A stretch of 64,000 bases of DNA from Ameyamaea chiangmaiensis. GTDB taxonomy: Bacteria; Pseudomonadota; Alphaproteobacteria; Acetobacterales; Acetobacteraceae. The notes beneath the pieces were generated by a model. It was given only the letters and a program-made list of their open reading frames with translations, was not told the DNA's origin and ran no database searches. Positions 42,122 through 51,213 of this stretch are shown in pieces; the first letter of the stretch is position 1, and every line of letters starts with the position of its first letter. The stretch is taken from positions 1 through 64,000 of the forward strand of contig NZ_JABXXR010000002.1 in NCBI RefSeq assembly GCF_013376175.1, read 5' to 3'. A program made the translations under genes and the position numbers.

Positions 42122-43615
42122 ATGACTGAAAAGAACCTTATCCTGGCGATCGATCAGGGCACGACCTCGACCCGCAGCATCGTTTTCGGCGCCGATACCG
42201 AGGCTCTGAGCACCTCACGCACTGAGTTCGGCCAGTTCTACCCCGACCAGGGCTGGGTGGAGCATGACGCCGAGGAGATCTGGCGCGACGTGGTCCGCAC
42301 CGCGCGCGAGGCTCTCGAGGGTGTGGGTGGCAACGAGCGAATCTCGGCTATCGGCATCACCAACCAGCGCGAGACGATCGTGGTCTGGGACCGCGAGACG
42401 GGTCGTCCAATCCATCATGCGATCGTCTGGCAGGACCGGCGCACTGCATCGCTGTGCCAGACCCTGCGTCAGGACGGCGCGGAGACACTGGTGCGCGAGC
42501 GGACCGGCCTGCTGCTCGATCCATATTTCTCCGCAACGAAAATCGCCTGGATCCTCGACAACGTGTCGGGCGCGCGCGCGCAGGCCGAAGCGGGGAAACT
42601 GGCGTTCGGCACGATCGACAGTTTCCTTCTGTGGAACCTGACCGGTGGACGCGTGCATGCGACGGACATCACCAATGCCTGTCGCACCCTGCTGTTCGAC
42701 ATCCATCGACAGTGCTGGGACAAGGATCTGCTGAAGCTGTTCCGCGTTCCTGAAGCCCTGCTTCCCGAAGTGCGCGACAACAGCGGCATCTTCGGCGAGA
42801 CCGACCCCGCCCTGTTCGGCCGTGCGATCCCGATCGGCGGTATGGCGGGTGATCAGCAGTCGGCGGTGATCGGACAGGCCTGCTTCCAGCCCGGCATGGC
42901 CAAGTCGACCTATGGCACAGGCTGCTTCATGTTGCTCAACACCGGCGACAAGCCCGTGGAATCACGCAACCGCATGCTGACGACCATCGGCTACCGGATC
43001 GGCGGCAAGACCACCTATGCGCTCGAGGGCGCGATTTTCGTCGCCGGAGCCGCGATCAAGTGGCTGCGCGACGGGCTTCATCTCATCACGCATGCCTCGC
43101 AGACCGACGACATGGCGACGCGTATCCCGCACAGCCACGGTGTTTACATGGTGCCCGGGTTCGTCGGGCTCGGGGCGCCGCACTGGGACCCCGAGGCGCG
43201 TGGTCTGATCTGCGGCCTGACGCTGGACGCGACAGCGGCGCACATTGCCCGCGCGGCTCTGGAGTCGGTTGCGTTCCAGACGCTCGATCTCGCGGCAGCC
43301 ATGCGCGAAGATGGCGGCGGCACGGCGAGTACGCTGCGGGTAGACGGTGGTATGGCCGCCAATGACTGGTTCTGCCAGTTTCTGGCCGACATGTTGCAGG
43401 CGAAGGTGGAACGGCCGAAAAACCTTGAAACGACGGCGCTGGGCGCGGCCTTCCTCGCGGGTCTGTCGACTGGCGTCTGGTCGAGCCTGGATGAAGTCGC
43501 GGGCACGTGGTCGCGCAGCTCCATGTTCGAGCCGCAGATGGAGGGTGCGCAGCGCAAGCGCATGATCGACGGCTGGCATCAGGCGGTGCGCCGCACCCTG
43601 TCACAGGCCGCCTGA
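42122..43615 (+). CDS. glpK: Glycerol kinase
   Basis: A 497-residue FGGY-family kinase making glycerol 3-phosphate, which also traps glycerol inside the cell and serves as the GlpR signal. Motifs are ILAIDQGTTSTRSIVF at the N-terminus, TNQRETIVVWDRETGRPIHHAIVWQDRR, KSTYGTGCFMLLNTG and GLGAPHWDPEARG. A good GGAAGGA ribosome site precedes the ATG, and a small hairpin (42085-42102) lies in the glpF-glpK gap. The order glpF-glpK follows glpD, all on one strand. Confidence 0.96.
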   Translation: MTEKNLILAIDQGTTSTRSIVFGADTEALSTSRTEFGQFYPDQGWVEHDAEEIWRDVVRTAREALEGVGGNERISAIGITNQRETIVVWDRETGRPIHHAIVWQDRRTASLCQTLRQDGAETLVRERTGLLLDPYFSATKIAWILDNVSGARAQAEAGKLAFGTIDSFLLWNLTGGRVHATDITNACRTLLFDIHRQCWDKDLLKLFRVPEALLPEVRDNSGIFGETDPALFGRAIPIGGMAGDQQSAVIGQACFQPGMAKSTYGTGCFMLLNTGDKPVESRNRMLTTIGYRIGGKTTYALEGAIFVAGAAIKWLRDGLHLITHASQTDDMATRIPHSHGVYMVPGFVGLGAPHWDPEARGLICGLTLDATAAHIARAALESVAFQTLDLAAAMREDGGGTASTLRVDGGMAANDWFCQFLADMLQAKVERPKNLETTALGAAFLAGLSTGVWSSLDEVAGTWSRSSMFEPQMEGAQRKRMIDGWHQAVRRTLSQAA

Positions 43616-43627
43616 CACGGTCCGTCG

Positions 43628-43658
43628 CCGTGCCCCCGAGTGTGGTTCGGGGGCACGG
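43628..43658. terminator. Terminator-like hairpin after glpK
   Basis: Arms 43628-43639 and 43647-43658 form a perfect 12-bp GC-rich stem with a 7-base loop, between the convergent glpK and PCuAC-like genes. Neither side has a clear T-run, but strength and position suggest termination. Confidence 0.6.
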
Positions 43659-43681
43659 TGGACTTCCCTGTCGAGGGGATA

Positions 43682-44194
43682 TCAGGCCTTGGCGATGGGA
43701 AAGACGACTGTCGACGAACTGCCGCCGCGATAGTGGAACACGACGGTCACCTCAGACGGAGTCGGCGCGTCTGCCGTTGTCGGGGTCGTGTCGTTCCGAC
43801 CGCCCAGACCGTGGCACACCAGATGAAAACCGCTGCTGGGGAAGACGAGGGTCGTGTTGGCGGGCAGCGCCAGATGGGTGAACAGGGCCTCTTCGGTCTC
43901 ACCCGGTTCCTGCGGGCCGCTTGACGCGGCTAAATCCGAACAGTCATGCGACGATACGCCGTCGATCAGATGGACCGTCCCGCCGTGGTTGGTGATCGTC
44001 ATGAACAATGCGGCGATGGACTTGTTCTCGCCGACCAGGATCGCCGACGGATGTGTGATGCGAATATCGTCCGGGGCTGTCTGGGGCGCGGACTCTCCGG
44101 CGACCGGCGAAACATCATGCGCGCGGGCGACGTTCAGTCCGCCGGTCATCAGGGTGCCCGCCACAGCTACGCGGAAACACATCCCGAACGGCAT
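43682..44194 (-). CDS. PCuAC-like periplasmic copper chaperone family protein
   Basis: A 170-residue exported protein with signal peptide (MPFGMCFRVAVAGTLMTGG to ARA). The fold pattern is that of the PCuAC/DUF461 family: IRITHPSAIL, AALFMTITNHGG, LALPANTTLVFPSSGFHLVCHGLGG. In proven copper carriers the metal site contains HxM and spaced Met residues, whereas here the second part reads HLVCH and the first has SSHDCS, so Met ligands are replaced by His and Cys. Metal choice is therefore uncertain. ATG at 44194 is chosen; a TTG at 44254 would add 20 residues. The gene is divergent from nrdR. Confidence 0.72.
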   Translation of the reverse strand: MPFGMCFRVAVAGTLMTGGLNVARAHDVSPVAGESAPQTAPDDIRITHPSAILVGENKSIAALFMTITNHGGTVHLIDGVSSHDCSDLAASSGPQEPGETEEALFTHLALPANTTLVFPSSGFHLVCHGLGGRNDTTPTTADAPTPSEVTVVFHYRGGSSSTVVFPIAKA

Positions 44195-44374
44195 GGCCTT
44201 AAATCGGGGTCGGGTCTGGAAGTTGCGCGCCACGTGTCTTTCGCTCCTGATCAAGGCGGCCCGGCAACGCCGCCGCGTGTTTCCTCAATATCCCATATAC
44301 GCTAGAAAATCGCGACATTCCTCGGGAGATCGGGCAGCCCTCATCGAGGTTCGGGACGGGAGTGATGTGACGTT

Positions 44375-44869
44375 ATGCGATGTCCTTTTTGCGGCCACGA
44401 CGACACGCAGGTCAAAGACAGTCGCCCCAATGAGGACGGCGTCGCGATCCGGCGCCGGCGGTTTTGCAGTTCGTGCGGGCAGCGGTTCACGACGATCGAG
44501 CGCGTACAGCTGCGCGAGTTGACGGTGGTGAAGACCGACGGACGCAAAGTGCCGTTCGACCGCGAGAAACTGACCCGGTCGATCCGGATCGCGCTGCGCA
44601 AGCGGCCCGTCGAGAGCGAACGGATCGAGCGGATCGTCACAGGTCTGGTTACGCGCCTCGAATCGTCGGGAGACACCGATATTCCCTCGGCCCGTATCGG
44701 TGAACTGGCGATGGATACGCTGCGGGAAGTGGACGGCGTCGCCTATGTGCGCTTTGCCAGCGTTTATCGTGATTTCCGCGAGGAACAGGATTTCTCGTCC
44801 ATCCTGACGTCGATGCGTGAAGGTACCGCGCCCGGCAGCGATCCTTCCGTCGCGCCATCGGACGATTAG
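44375..44869 (+). CDS. nrdR: Transcriptional repressor NrdR
   Basis: A 164-residue regulator of ribonucleotide reductase genes. It has the zinc ribbon ([16 protein letters not shown] with CSSCGQRF) in the first 40 residues and an ATP-cone domain (about 47-137; [16 protein letters not shown]) that senses dATP/ATP. The start is ATG at 44375. It leads nusB and thiL on the same strand; nrdR-ribDE-nusB is a common order, but the riboflavin genes are missing here. Confidence 0.95.
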   Translation: MRCPFCGHDDTQVKDSRPNEDGVAIRRRRFCSSCGQRFTTIERVQLRELTVVKTDGRKVPFDREKLTRSIRIALRKRPVESERIERIVTGLVTRLESSGDTDIPSARIGELAMDTLREVDGVAYVRFASVYRDFREEQDFSSILTSMREGTAPGSDPSVAPSDD

Positions 44870-44941
44870 ACTGGACCTGACGCGTCGAACGCGCGAAGAA
44901 GCGGCCCCGCCCGTCCATCCGGGCCTTGAGTTGAGGACACG

Positions 44942-45433
44942 ATGACCACGACCGATCCACACCCCGGCGCGCCCCGCTCGCGCACGATCGCCCGTGTTGC
45001 CGCCGTGCAGGCACTGTTCCAGCAGGAGCAGGGGGGTGGCGAGGCCGCCGAGTCCATCATCGTGCAGTTCGAGCGCCACCGTCTCGAAGGTGGCGAAGAC
45101 TCCTCATTCGACGACGGACAGGCCCCGCAGGCCGACCGCGGGCTTTTTGTGACGATCGTCCGTGATGCCGACCGCAACCGCGAGAGTATCCTGCGGCGGC
45201 TCGAACCGGTGCTGCCCTCCGGCTGGCCGCTGGGGCGCCTCGACCCGGTGCTGCGCGCCCTTCTGACCGCCGCCGTTGCCGAATTGATGGCCGCGCAGGC
45301 CCCCGCGGGCGTGATCATCAACGAGTATCTGGACGTGGCGCACGGGTTCTTCTCCGGCGACGAGCCGAAGATGGTCAACGCGATCCTCGATCGTCTGGCG
45401 CGCGAACAGGCGCCGAACGGGCAGGACGCATGA
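44942..45433 (+). CDS. nusB: Transcription antitermination factor NusB
   Basis: A 163-residue all-helical protein that binds boxA with NusE (S10) in rRNA antitermination. The N-terminal RSRTIARVAAVQALFQQEQ and the C-terminal VIINEYLDVAHGFFSGDEPKMVNAILDRL are NusB signatures. The linker (about 45-65) is longer and more acidic than in E. coli. It sits between nrdR and thiL; the gap to thiL is 22 bp. Confidence 0.93.
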   Translation: MTTTDPHPGAPRSRTIARVAAVQALFQQEQGGGEAAESIIVQFERHRLEGGEDSSFDDGQAPQADRGLFVTIVRDADRNRESILRRLEPVLPSGWPLGRLDPVLRALLTAAVAELMAAQAPAGVIINEYLDVAHGFFSGDEPKMVNAILDRLAREQAPNGQDA

Positions 45434-45455
45434 TGACGGCGGTCAGAGGCGCAGA

Positions 45456-46406
45456 ATGACGCTTCCGGCCGAGTTTTCCTTCATCGGGCGGCATTTCCGC
45501 CCTCTTTCAGGGCCCGGGGCCCTTGATCTGACCGACGACGCGGCGGTGCTGACCCCGCCTGCGGGACGATCGCTCGTCGTCGCAGTCGATGCGATGGTCG
45601 AGGGTCTCCACTTCCTGCCTGACGATCCCGCGCGGACCATCGGCCGCAAGCTGCTGCGGTGCAACCTGTCAGATCTGGCGGCCATGGGGGCCGCGCCCCT
45701 GGGTTATCTTCTAACCGTCAGTCGACCGCCGGGCGGTGACGACGCATGGTTCGCGGCCTTCGCGGCCGGGCTGGCCGACGACCAGGCAACGTTCGGGCTT
45801 ACCCTTCTGGGCGGCGACACCACCTCCACGACGGGGCCGCTTGTTCTGTCGCTGACGATTCTGGGACATGTGGCACCGGGGCAGGCGCTGTTGCGCGGCG
45901 GCGCACGGCCGGGCGACGATGTCTGGGTGACCGGGACGATTGGCGACGGGGCGATCGGGTTGCGCGTCCTGCGCGATGGGTGGCCGGACAGGGACGGTTT
46001 CTTTGCCGATCGCTACCGCGTGCCGCGACCACGCCTGGGTCTCGCGTTGGCGGGCATTGCCACGGCGGCGATGGATATTTCCGACGGTCTGGTGCAGGAC
46101 GCCGGCCATATTGCCCGCGCAAGCGGGGTGGGTATCGATATCGACGCGGACCGCGTGCCGCGCACCGATCGCGCACCCGAGCATCTGGAGCTGTGCCTGA
46201 CCGGCGGCGACGACTACGAACTGCTTCTGACGGCGCCCCGCACGCAGGCCGAGGCACTCCGGGCGGCCTGCCACGCGTGCGACGTGCCCGTGACGCGGAT
46301 CGGGCAGTGTGTCGCCGGACGATCCGATGTGCGGGTATGGGACAAGGCGGGTCGGCCGCTGCTCTTCGCCCGGCCGGGCTGGACGCATCTGCCGGACGAC
46401 GTCTGA
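45456..46406 (+). CDS. thiL: Thiamine-monophosphate kinase
   Basis: A 316-residue ATP-dependent kinase converting thiamine monophosphate to the diphosphate cofactor. The Asp-rich metal sites are DLTDDAAVL near residue 27 and GLTLLGGDTTSTTG near residue 118, and MDISDGLVQD near residue 206 with LTGGDDYELL further on are ThiL/PurM-fold signatures. The nusB-thiL order is widely conserved. The gene converges with the GNAT-like gene after 19 bp. Confidence 0.94.
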   Translation: MTLPAEFSFIGRHFRPLSGPGALDLTDDAAVLTPPAGRSLVVAVDAMVEGLHFLPDDPARTIGRKLLRCNLSDLAAMGAAPLGYLLTVSRPPGGDDAWFAAFAAGLADDQATFGLTLLGGDTTSTTGPLVLSLTILGHVAPGQALLRGGARPGDDVWVTGTIGDGAIGLRVLRDGWPDRDGFFADRYRVPRPRLGLALAGIATAAMDISDGLVQDAGHIARASGVGIDIDADRVPRTDRAPEHLELCLTGGDDYELLLTAPRTQAEALRAACHACDVPVTRIGQCVAGRSDVRVWDKAGRPLLFARPGWTHLPDDV

Positions 46407-46425
46407 GCGCCCGCCCGGCACGCGG

Positions 46426-47601
46426 TCAGCGACCGCTCAGCGCCTTTTCATAGACGCGGTAGCGTTTGCACGGCTCGGGCGCGACGCGTTCGATCAGGCG
46501 CCGCATCGGCATGTTCGTCTCGAGAATCCAGCCGAGTTCGACCATGCGATAGGGAAGGGCACGCCCGCGCTTCATCAGCTCGCCGATCACCAGAGCGGGC
46601 AGGAGCGCGCCGAGGGGGGTGTTGCGCAGTTCGGCACTGACGCCCAGCAGGATCACGCGCGCGGACGTAAAGCTGTGGCGCAGGATGCGGGTACCTAGCT
46701 TCACCCAGCCCAGAGGCGACGGCGCTCCCCCGAGATCACCCGCGATATCGTAAAGGTTGGGAACGACCAGCGCGAAGCCCGCCGGGCGCCCCTCGATCTC
46801 CACCAGCACGTAATGTTCGGGACGCAGCATGGGTTTGAGCTGCCGCATCAGGCTCACGACCTCATGCGATTGAAGGGGCGCCGATCCCCAGCTATCGGCC
46901 CAGGCGTCGTTATAGAGCTGGCGCAGGATTTCGGCGTCGCGCGCCAGATTGCGGCGGTCCAGCCCACGGGTCGTGACGGTGCCGAGCCGACCTTGCCCCA
47001 TCTTCAGGCTGTCAGGCAGAAGATGGGCGCGCTCCGCGTCCGGGCCGACCGGCATCTGGTAGGCCAGCAGGTCGCGGGCGGCCGAGAATCCGGCAGCTTC
47101 GACCAGATCGCCCAGTCCGGGCGGATGCCACGGCATGCCGATCATCGGGTATTCGCCTTGCCCTTCGATCATGATGCCGAATTCGCCGGTCGGATTGATC
47201 GTGTAGGGCCCCTGCGCCAAATCCATGCCCTGCGCGGTCAGCCAGTCGCAGGCGGCGTCGAGCAACGCCGCGACGACCTCGGGATCGCGTTCGGCATCCA
47301 GCGCGCCGAACATGCCGACCTTGCGTCCCCAATGCGCGATGGACACCGGATCGATCTGGGCGGAAATGCGTCCCACCAGCCGGGCGCCGCGATGGGCTAG
47401 AAAATATTGCGCGCGCCCATGCTTGAAAAATGCGCCGTGATCGGGATGTAAAAGATCGCGCTGTTCCATGTCCAGCGCGGCGACGTGGCCCGCAAGGCCA
47501 CGATAGAGCAGGCGAGGGGCACGGATGAACGTCTTCAGTGCGCGTGCGTCCCCAACGGGGGTGACGATCACTGGGGCCTGCTCGTTCATTGCGCTCTTCA
47601 T
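46426..47601 (-). CDS. GNAT-like acyltransferase-fold protein of unknown role
   Basis: A protein of about 391 residues, not assigned to a characterised enzyme. It has two stretches reminiscent of GNAT domains: an N-terminal block (FIRAPRLLYRG, FFKHGRAQYFLAHRGARLVGRI) and a C-terminal one (YVLVEIEGRPAGFALVVPN and LLPALVIGELMKRGRALPYRMVELGWILETN). Central residues YTINPTGEFGIMIEGQ look conserved. Similar proteins are found widely in bacteria and carry mixed annotations. The start may be ATG 47601 or 47589. It is divergent from an SDR gene. Confidence 0.7.
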   Translation of the reverse strand: MKSAMNEQAPVIVTPVGDARALKTFIRAPRLLYRGLAGHVAALDMEQRDLLHPDHGAFFKHGRAQYFLAHRGARLVGRISAQIDPVSIAHWGRKVGMFGALDAERDPEVVAALLDAACDWLTAQGMDLAQGPYTINPTGEFGIMIEGQGEYPMIGMPWHPPGLGDLVEAAGFSAARDLLAYQMPVGPDAERAHLLPDSLKMGQGRLGTVTTRGLDRRNLARDAEILRQLYNDAWADSWGSAPLQSHEVVSLMRQLKPMLRPEHYVLVEIEGRPAGFALVVPNLYDIAGDLGGAPSPLGWVKLGTRILRHSFTSARVILLGVSAELRNTPLGALLPALVIGELMKRGRALPYRMVELGWILETNMPMRRLIERVAPEPCKRYRVYEKALSGR

Positions 47602-47716
47602 ACCTTTCCGCTTCGTAAAGCCGTCGTCCAGACCCGCTGGACCTGCCGTCACGAAGTTCCACCACGCTGCGCCGCCTTCCCAGGCCGGACGGCCCTGACG
47701 ATCGAAGGACCTGTTC

Positions 47717-48538
47717 ATGCCGCGACCCGTTACATCAGGCAAGCTAGACCCGCGCTTTGGGCGCATTCTCATAACGGGTGCGTCAGGGGGGATCGGCTCG
47801 GCGCTGGCCGTGGCGATGGCGCAGCCGGGTCGAACGCTCGTGCTGTGGGGGCGTGATATGGCCCGACTCGCGCAGGCGGCGGCCGAATGCCGTGCGCGCG
47901 GCGCGACCGTCGTGACCCGGGCGCTGGACTTGAGAGATGGGCCGGCGGCGCTGGAGGCAGTCCGAGGTGACGACGCGGGCCCCGCGGAAGGCGGCGGAAT
48001 TGATCTCGCGGTGCTCGGTGCCGGCGTCAGCGATATCCGTAATCCGGAGGAGGTAATCGAGTCGCCGCAGACCGTATTCGACACGGCCGTGGTCAACTTC
48101 GCCACTCCGGCCGCTCTGGCGACCGAACTCGCCGGACGCATGGCGGGGCGCGGTGGCGGCCACATTGTATTGATCGGCTCGGTCGCCGGATTTCACGACC
48201 TGCCGTTCGCGACGGCCTATAGCGGTTCCAAAGCCGGGTTGGCCCGCTTTGCCCATGCGCTGCGGCTGTCGATCGCGTCGCGCGGTGTGGGCGTGACACT
48301 CGTGGCGCCAGGCTTTGTTGACACGGCCATGAGCCGCCGCCTGATCGGGCCGCGCCCGTTTCTCGTGACCTCCGCTAAGGCGGCCCGTCTGATCATGCGC
48401 GCCGTTGGCGACAATCGCGCGGAGGTTGTTTTTCCCCCCGTCTTTCGCATCCTGAATGTCATCGGGACGTTCCTGCCACGAGGGGCGCGCGATACCATCA
48501 TGCGTCGACTGAAAAGCCGGCAGACGCGTCTGCCGTAA
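47717..48538 (+). CDS. Short-chain dehydrogenase/reductase
   Basis: A 273-residue classical SDR. The NAD(P)-binding motif ILITGASGGIGSALA is at about 17-31, LAVLGAGVSD matches the NNAG position, and the catalytic Ser/Tyr/Lys lie in VLIGSVAGF and AYSGSKAGL near residue 174. The C-terminal region is basic (MRRLKSRQTRLP). The substrate cannot be predicted. An AAGGA site lies seven bases before the ATG. It is divergent from the GNAT-like gene and upstream of glk. Confidence 0.88.
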   Translation: MPRPVTSGKLDPRFGRILITGASGGIGSALAVAMAQPGRTLVLWGRDMARLAQAAAECRARGATVVTRALDLRDGPAALEAVRGDDAGPAEGGGIDLAVLGAGVSDIRNPEEVIESPQTVFDTAVVNFATPAALATELAGRMAGRGGGHIVLIGSVAGFHDLPFATAYSGSKAGLARFAHALRLSIASRGVGVTLVAPGFVDTAMSRRLIGPRPFLVTSAKAARLIMRAVGDNRAEVVFPPVFRILNVIGTFLPRGARDTIMRRLKSRQTRLP

Positions 48539-48643
48539 CGAATCAAGCGCCTTGACGTCCTACCGGATGGCTGCGAACGGTAAAAAAAACGGGCTGATCT
48601 GCTCTGGTGTGGGGCAGGATCACAAGAACAAGGATGTCCGCCC

Positions 48644-49612
48644 ATGCGGGAAATCGTCGCCGTCGATATTGGTGGGACTCATGCGCGTTTCGCAATCGCA
48701 ACCGTGGCAGACGGCCGTGTGGCGGAACTGGGGGAGGCAACGACCCTGAAGTGCGCGGAGCACGCCAGTCTTGCCCTGGCGTGGGAGGCGTTCGCGCACA
48801 ACTCGGGCCGCTCGCTGCCGGATGCGGCGGCGATCGCGGTCGCCTGCCCGATCCAGGGCGACATCCTTAAGCTCACGAACAATCCGTGGGTTATCCAGCG
48901 CTCCAATCTGAACGAGCGGCTCGGGATTTCACACTCCGTGCTGGTGAACGATTTCGGTGCCGTCGGCCATGCCGTGGCACAGGTCGAGGACCGTTACCTT
49001 CGCCATCTCTGCGGACCCAACGTCCCCCTTCCGACCAGCGGCGTCACGACGATCGTCGGGCCCGGCACCGGCCTTGGCGCGGCGTGCCTGATGCGGCGCG
49101 ACGAGCGGTATTTCGTCATGGAGACCGAGGGCGGCCATATCGATTTCGCGCCGGTCGACGGGCTTGAGGACCTGATTCTCGCCCGCCTTCGGATGCGGTA
49201 TCGCCGTGTGTCGGTGGAACGTGTTGTGTCCGGGCCTGGGCTTGTCAACCTGTATGAGGCGATCGCGGAAATCGAGAACGCCACCGTCAAGACGCGCGAT
49301 GACAAGGCACTGTGGAGCATGGCGCTGGACGGCGGTGACGTCATGGCGGCCGCAGCACTTGAGCGATTCTGCCTCGGGCTCGGTTCGTTCGCCGGCGATC
49401 TGGCGCTGGCCCATGGTGCGAACAGCGTGGTCATCGCGGGCGGTCTGGGCCTTCGGCTGGCCGATCATCTGCCCCGCTCGGGCTTTCAGGAGCGATTCGT
49501 GGCCAAGGGGCGATTCGAATCGATCATGGCGCGCACGCCGGTCAAGCTGATCACCCATCCGCAGCCGGGTCTGTTCGGCGCGGCCGCCGCGTTCGCTGCC
49601 CAACACACCTGA
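48644..49612 (+). CDS. glk: Glucokinase
   Basis: A 322-residue ATP-dependent hexokinase of the Glk (COG0837) type making glucose 6-phosphate. The ATP-binding AVDIGGTHARFAIA is at the N-terminus, VNDFGAVGHAV contains the catalytic Asp, IVGPGTGLGAACLM is the phosphate loop, and METEGGHIDFAP is a glucose-binding motif. It starts at ATG 48644. It follows the SDR gene by 105 bp and converges with the DUF2721 gene. Confidence 0.94.
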   Translation: MREIVAVDIGGTHARFAIATVADGRVAELGEATTLKCAEHASLALAWEAFAHNSGRSLPDAAAIAVACPIQGDILKLTNNPWVIQRSNLNERLGISHSVLVNDFGAVGHAVAQVEDRYLRHLCGPNVPLPTSGVTTIVGPGTGLGAACLMRRDERYFVMETEGGHIDFAPVDGLEDLILARLRMRYRRVSVERVVSGPGLVNLYEAIAEIENATVKTRDDKALWSMALDGGDVMAAAALERFCLGLGSFAGDLALAHGANSVVIAGGLGLRLADHLPRSGFQERFVAKGRFESIMARTPVKLITHPQPGLFGAAAAFAAQHT

Positions 49613-49621
49613 GGCCCCGCG

Positions 49622-50116
49622 TCAGTCGCTGTCGACGCCCTCTTTGGTGCGTCGCAGCGGCCCTTCGGTGTGAAGAAAGTGCCAGCCCAACAGGCTGTCG
49701 CCAAGAAAAAAAGCTAGGGCGAGCACGGTGAACAGAAGGGCGGCCCCGAACATGGCGACAAGCCATGACCCGTGCGCGCTGTCGCGGACGCTGCCCATGA
49801 ACAGGACCAGCGCCGCGCCGCACGTCGCCGCCCCGCCACAGCCGCCGAACAGGATCGACGCATCGAGCATGACGACGCGTCGGCGCAACCGGACCAATCG
49901 CCGAAGCAGGTGAAGGATATCGGCGTCCGCATCCGCCGCTGTGATCTGATCGTCGATCTTTTCCATATGGTCCGACACCCGCGCGAGGCGGGTGTTGAAA
50001 AGATTGAGCAGCGTCCCGATGCCCGACAGCATGAAGACCGGTGTCAACGCGGTCTGGATTAAATGGGCGAGATCGCCGACCGAATCGGTCGCAAGTGTGG
50101 AGAAGGGGAAGTTCAT
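49622..50116 (-). CDS. DUF2721 family membrane protein
   Basis: A 164-residue membrane protein of the DUF2721 family, whose function is unknown. The N-terminal segment LIQTALTPVFMLSGIGTLLNLFNTRLARVSDH is the family hallmark, followed by a charged cytosolic-type helix (about 50-80) and two or more membrane helices (about 82-108 and 118-142). The C-terminus is charged. It lies between glk (convergent) and tRNA-Cys on the same strand. Confidence 0.82.
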   Translation of the reverse strand: MNFPFSTLATDSVGDLAHLIQTALTPVFMLSGIGTLLNLFNTRLARVSDHMEKIDDQITAADADADILHLLRRLVRLRRRVVMLDASILFGGCGGAATCGAALVLFMGSVRDSAHGSWLVAMFGAALLFTVLALAFFLGDSLLGWHFLHTEGPLRRTKEGVDSD

Positions 50117-50205
50117 CGGGTGGTGTTGTGCTGTGTTCCGGCCAGCGGGCCGGAGGCGCGCGCCCGTGGCTGTATCTTATTGAATGCGGTAATTTCACCG
50201 GGCGG

Positions 50206-50279
50206 TGGAGGTCCGAGCGGGAATCGAACCCACATACGCGGATTTGCAGTCCGCTGCATCACCATTCTGCCATCGGACC
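50206..50279 (-). tRNA. tRNA-Cys (GCA)
   Basis: On the minus strand a full cloverleaf can be drawn: acceptor GGTCCGA with TCGGACC, a D arm, an anticodon stem with loop CTGCAAA (anticodon GCA), and a T arm with GGTTCGATTCC. The discriminator base is U, as in tRNA-Cys, and the CCA tail is encoded. Length is 74 nt including CCA. No integrase or other insertion lies next to it. Confidence 0.97.
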
Positions 50280-50477
50280 GGCCCGGCGAAGGCCGCTGTA
50301 TCCACCTTTCTCTGTCTGCGGTCAAGCGCTTGCCTCAGCTTCCGTCGCGGCGAGGTTTCCTCCATGGTCGAACCCGACGTGCGTGTAGGGACTGGCGGCG
50401 TGGCGCGCGCGCGCCTAACATGTCGTCAAGAACCGCGCGCGCGGCACGAGGATCCGTCACATTTCAGGGGAAAACAC

Positions 50478-51167
50478 TTGAGCCAGTCACTTGCCGACCG
50501 GTCGGTCCAGCGAGCACATGAGTTCGATGCGGCACGGCAGCGCATGGTCGATGCCCAGATACGACCGGCCCAGATCAACGATCCCCGGATCATCGCCCTG
50601 ATGCGCGTGCTACCCCGCGAAGAGTGCGTTGCGCCGTCGCTGCGCGATTTCGCGTACGCCGACCAGAGCCTGCCACTGGGTGGTGGCCGGTTCCTGACCG
50701 AGCCGCGCGTGGTGGCACGCCTTGTGCAGAACTGCGACATACAAGCTGGCGACCGGGTCCTGGTGGTGGGCGCCTCGGGTGGTTACTCGGCGGCCCTTAT
50801 CTCGGGGCTCGGGGCGGAGGTGACGGCTCTGGAATCCGACGCAGAACGGGCGGCGCTGGGTCGATCGTTCACGGCGCGTCACGCCCCCGGCGTTACGTGG
50901 GCCGACGGTGCGCTGTCCGACGGATGCCCGGCCCTGGCGCCCTATGACCTGATTTTCATCGACGGTGGCGTGGCCCAGGTTCCCGAGCCGCTCGTGACAC
51001 AACTGGTGGCGGATGGCTGTCTGGCCGGTGTGCTCGCTTCTCCCGGACGTGTGCCGTCGGCGTTCATCGCCACCCGGTTGCAGGCTGCGCTGACGGTGAC
51101 ACCGCTGTTCGACGCGGCGGTGCCGGTTCTGCCGGCGTTCGCGCTCGCGCCCGTCTTTTCGTTCTGA
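50478..51167 (+). CDS. Protein-L-isoaspartate O-methyltransferase-like protein
   Basis: A 229-residue class I methyltransferase of the PIMT family. The N-terminal part (RQRMVDAQIRPAQINDPRI, VLPREECVAPSLRDFAYADQSLPLG) is clear PIMT, and the SAM-binding region is VLVVGASGGYSAALISGLGA. Active PIMT usually has VGTGSGY and a VTCG/VTNGA element; here there is FIDGGV, so true isoaspartate repair is doubtful. The start is probably TTG at 50478 with AGGGG seven to ten bases before it. It sits just upstream of tolC, a frequent pairing in alphaproteobacteria. Confidence 0.82.
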   Translation: MSQSLADRSVQRAHEFDAARQRMVDAQIRPAQINDPRIIALMRVLPREECVAPSLRDFAYADQSLPLGGGRFLTEPRVVARLVQNCDIQAGDRVLVVGASGGYSAALISGLGAEVTALESDAERAALGRSFTARHAPGVTWADGALSDGCPALAPYDLIFIDGGVAQVPEPLVTQLVADGCLAGVLASPGRVPSAFIATRLQAALTVTPLFDAAVPVLPAFALAPVFSF

Positions 51168-51175
51168 CACCCTGA

Positions 51176-51198
51176 GACCCCGCCGATAAGGCGGGGTC
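51176..51198 (+). terminator. Hairpin between the PIMT-like gene and tolC
   Basis: A perfect 9-bp stem (51176-51184 with 51190-51198, GACCCCGCC / GGCGGGGTC) and a 5-base loop just after the PIMT-like stop. Only two T residues follow closely, so termination may be partial. Confidence 0.5.
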
Positions 51199-51213
51199 AT
51201 TGTAGATGCGTGC

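Noticed and set aside
50206-50279. tRNA-Cys as an attachment site for an integrated element
   Set aside because: No integrase, no repeated tRNA 3' end and no change in gene content were seen around it.
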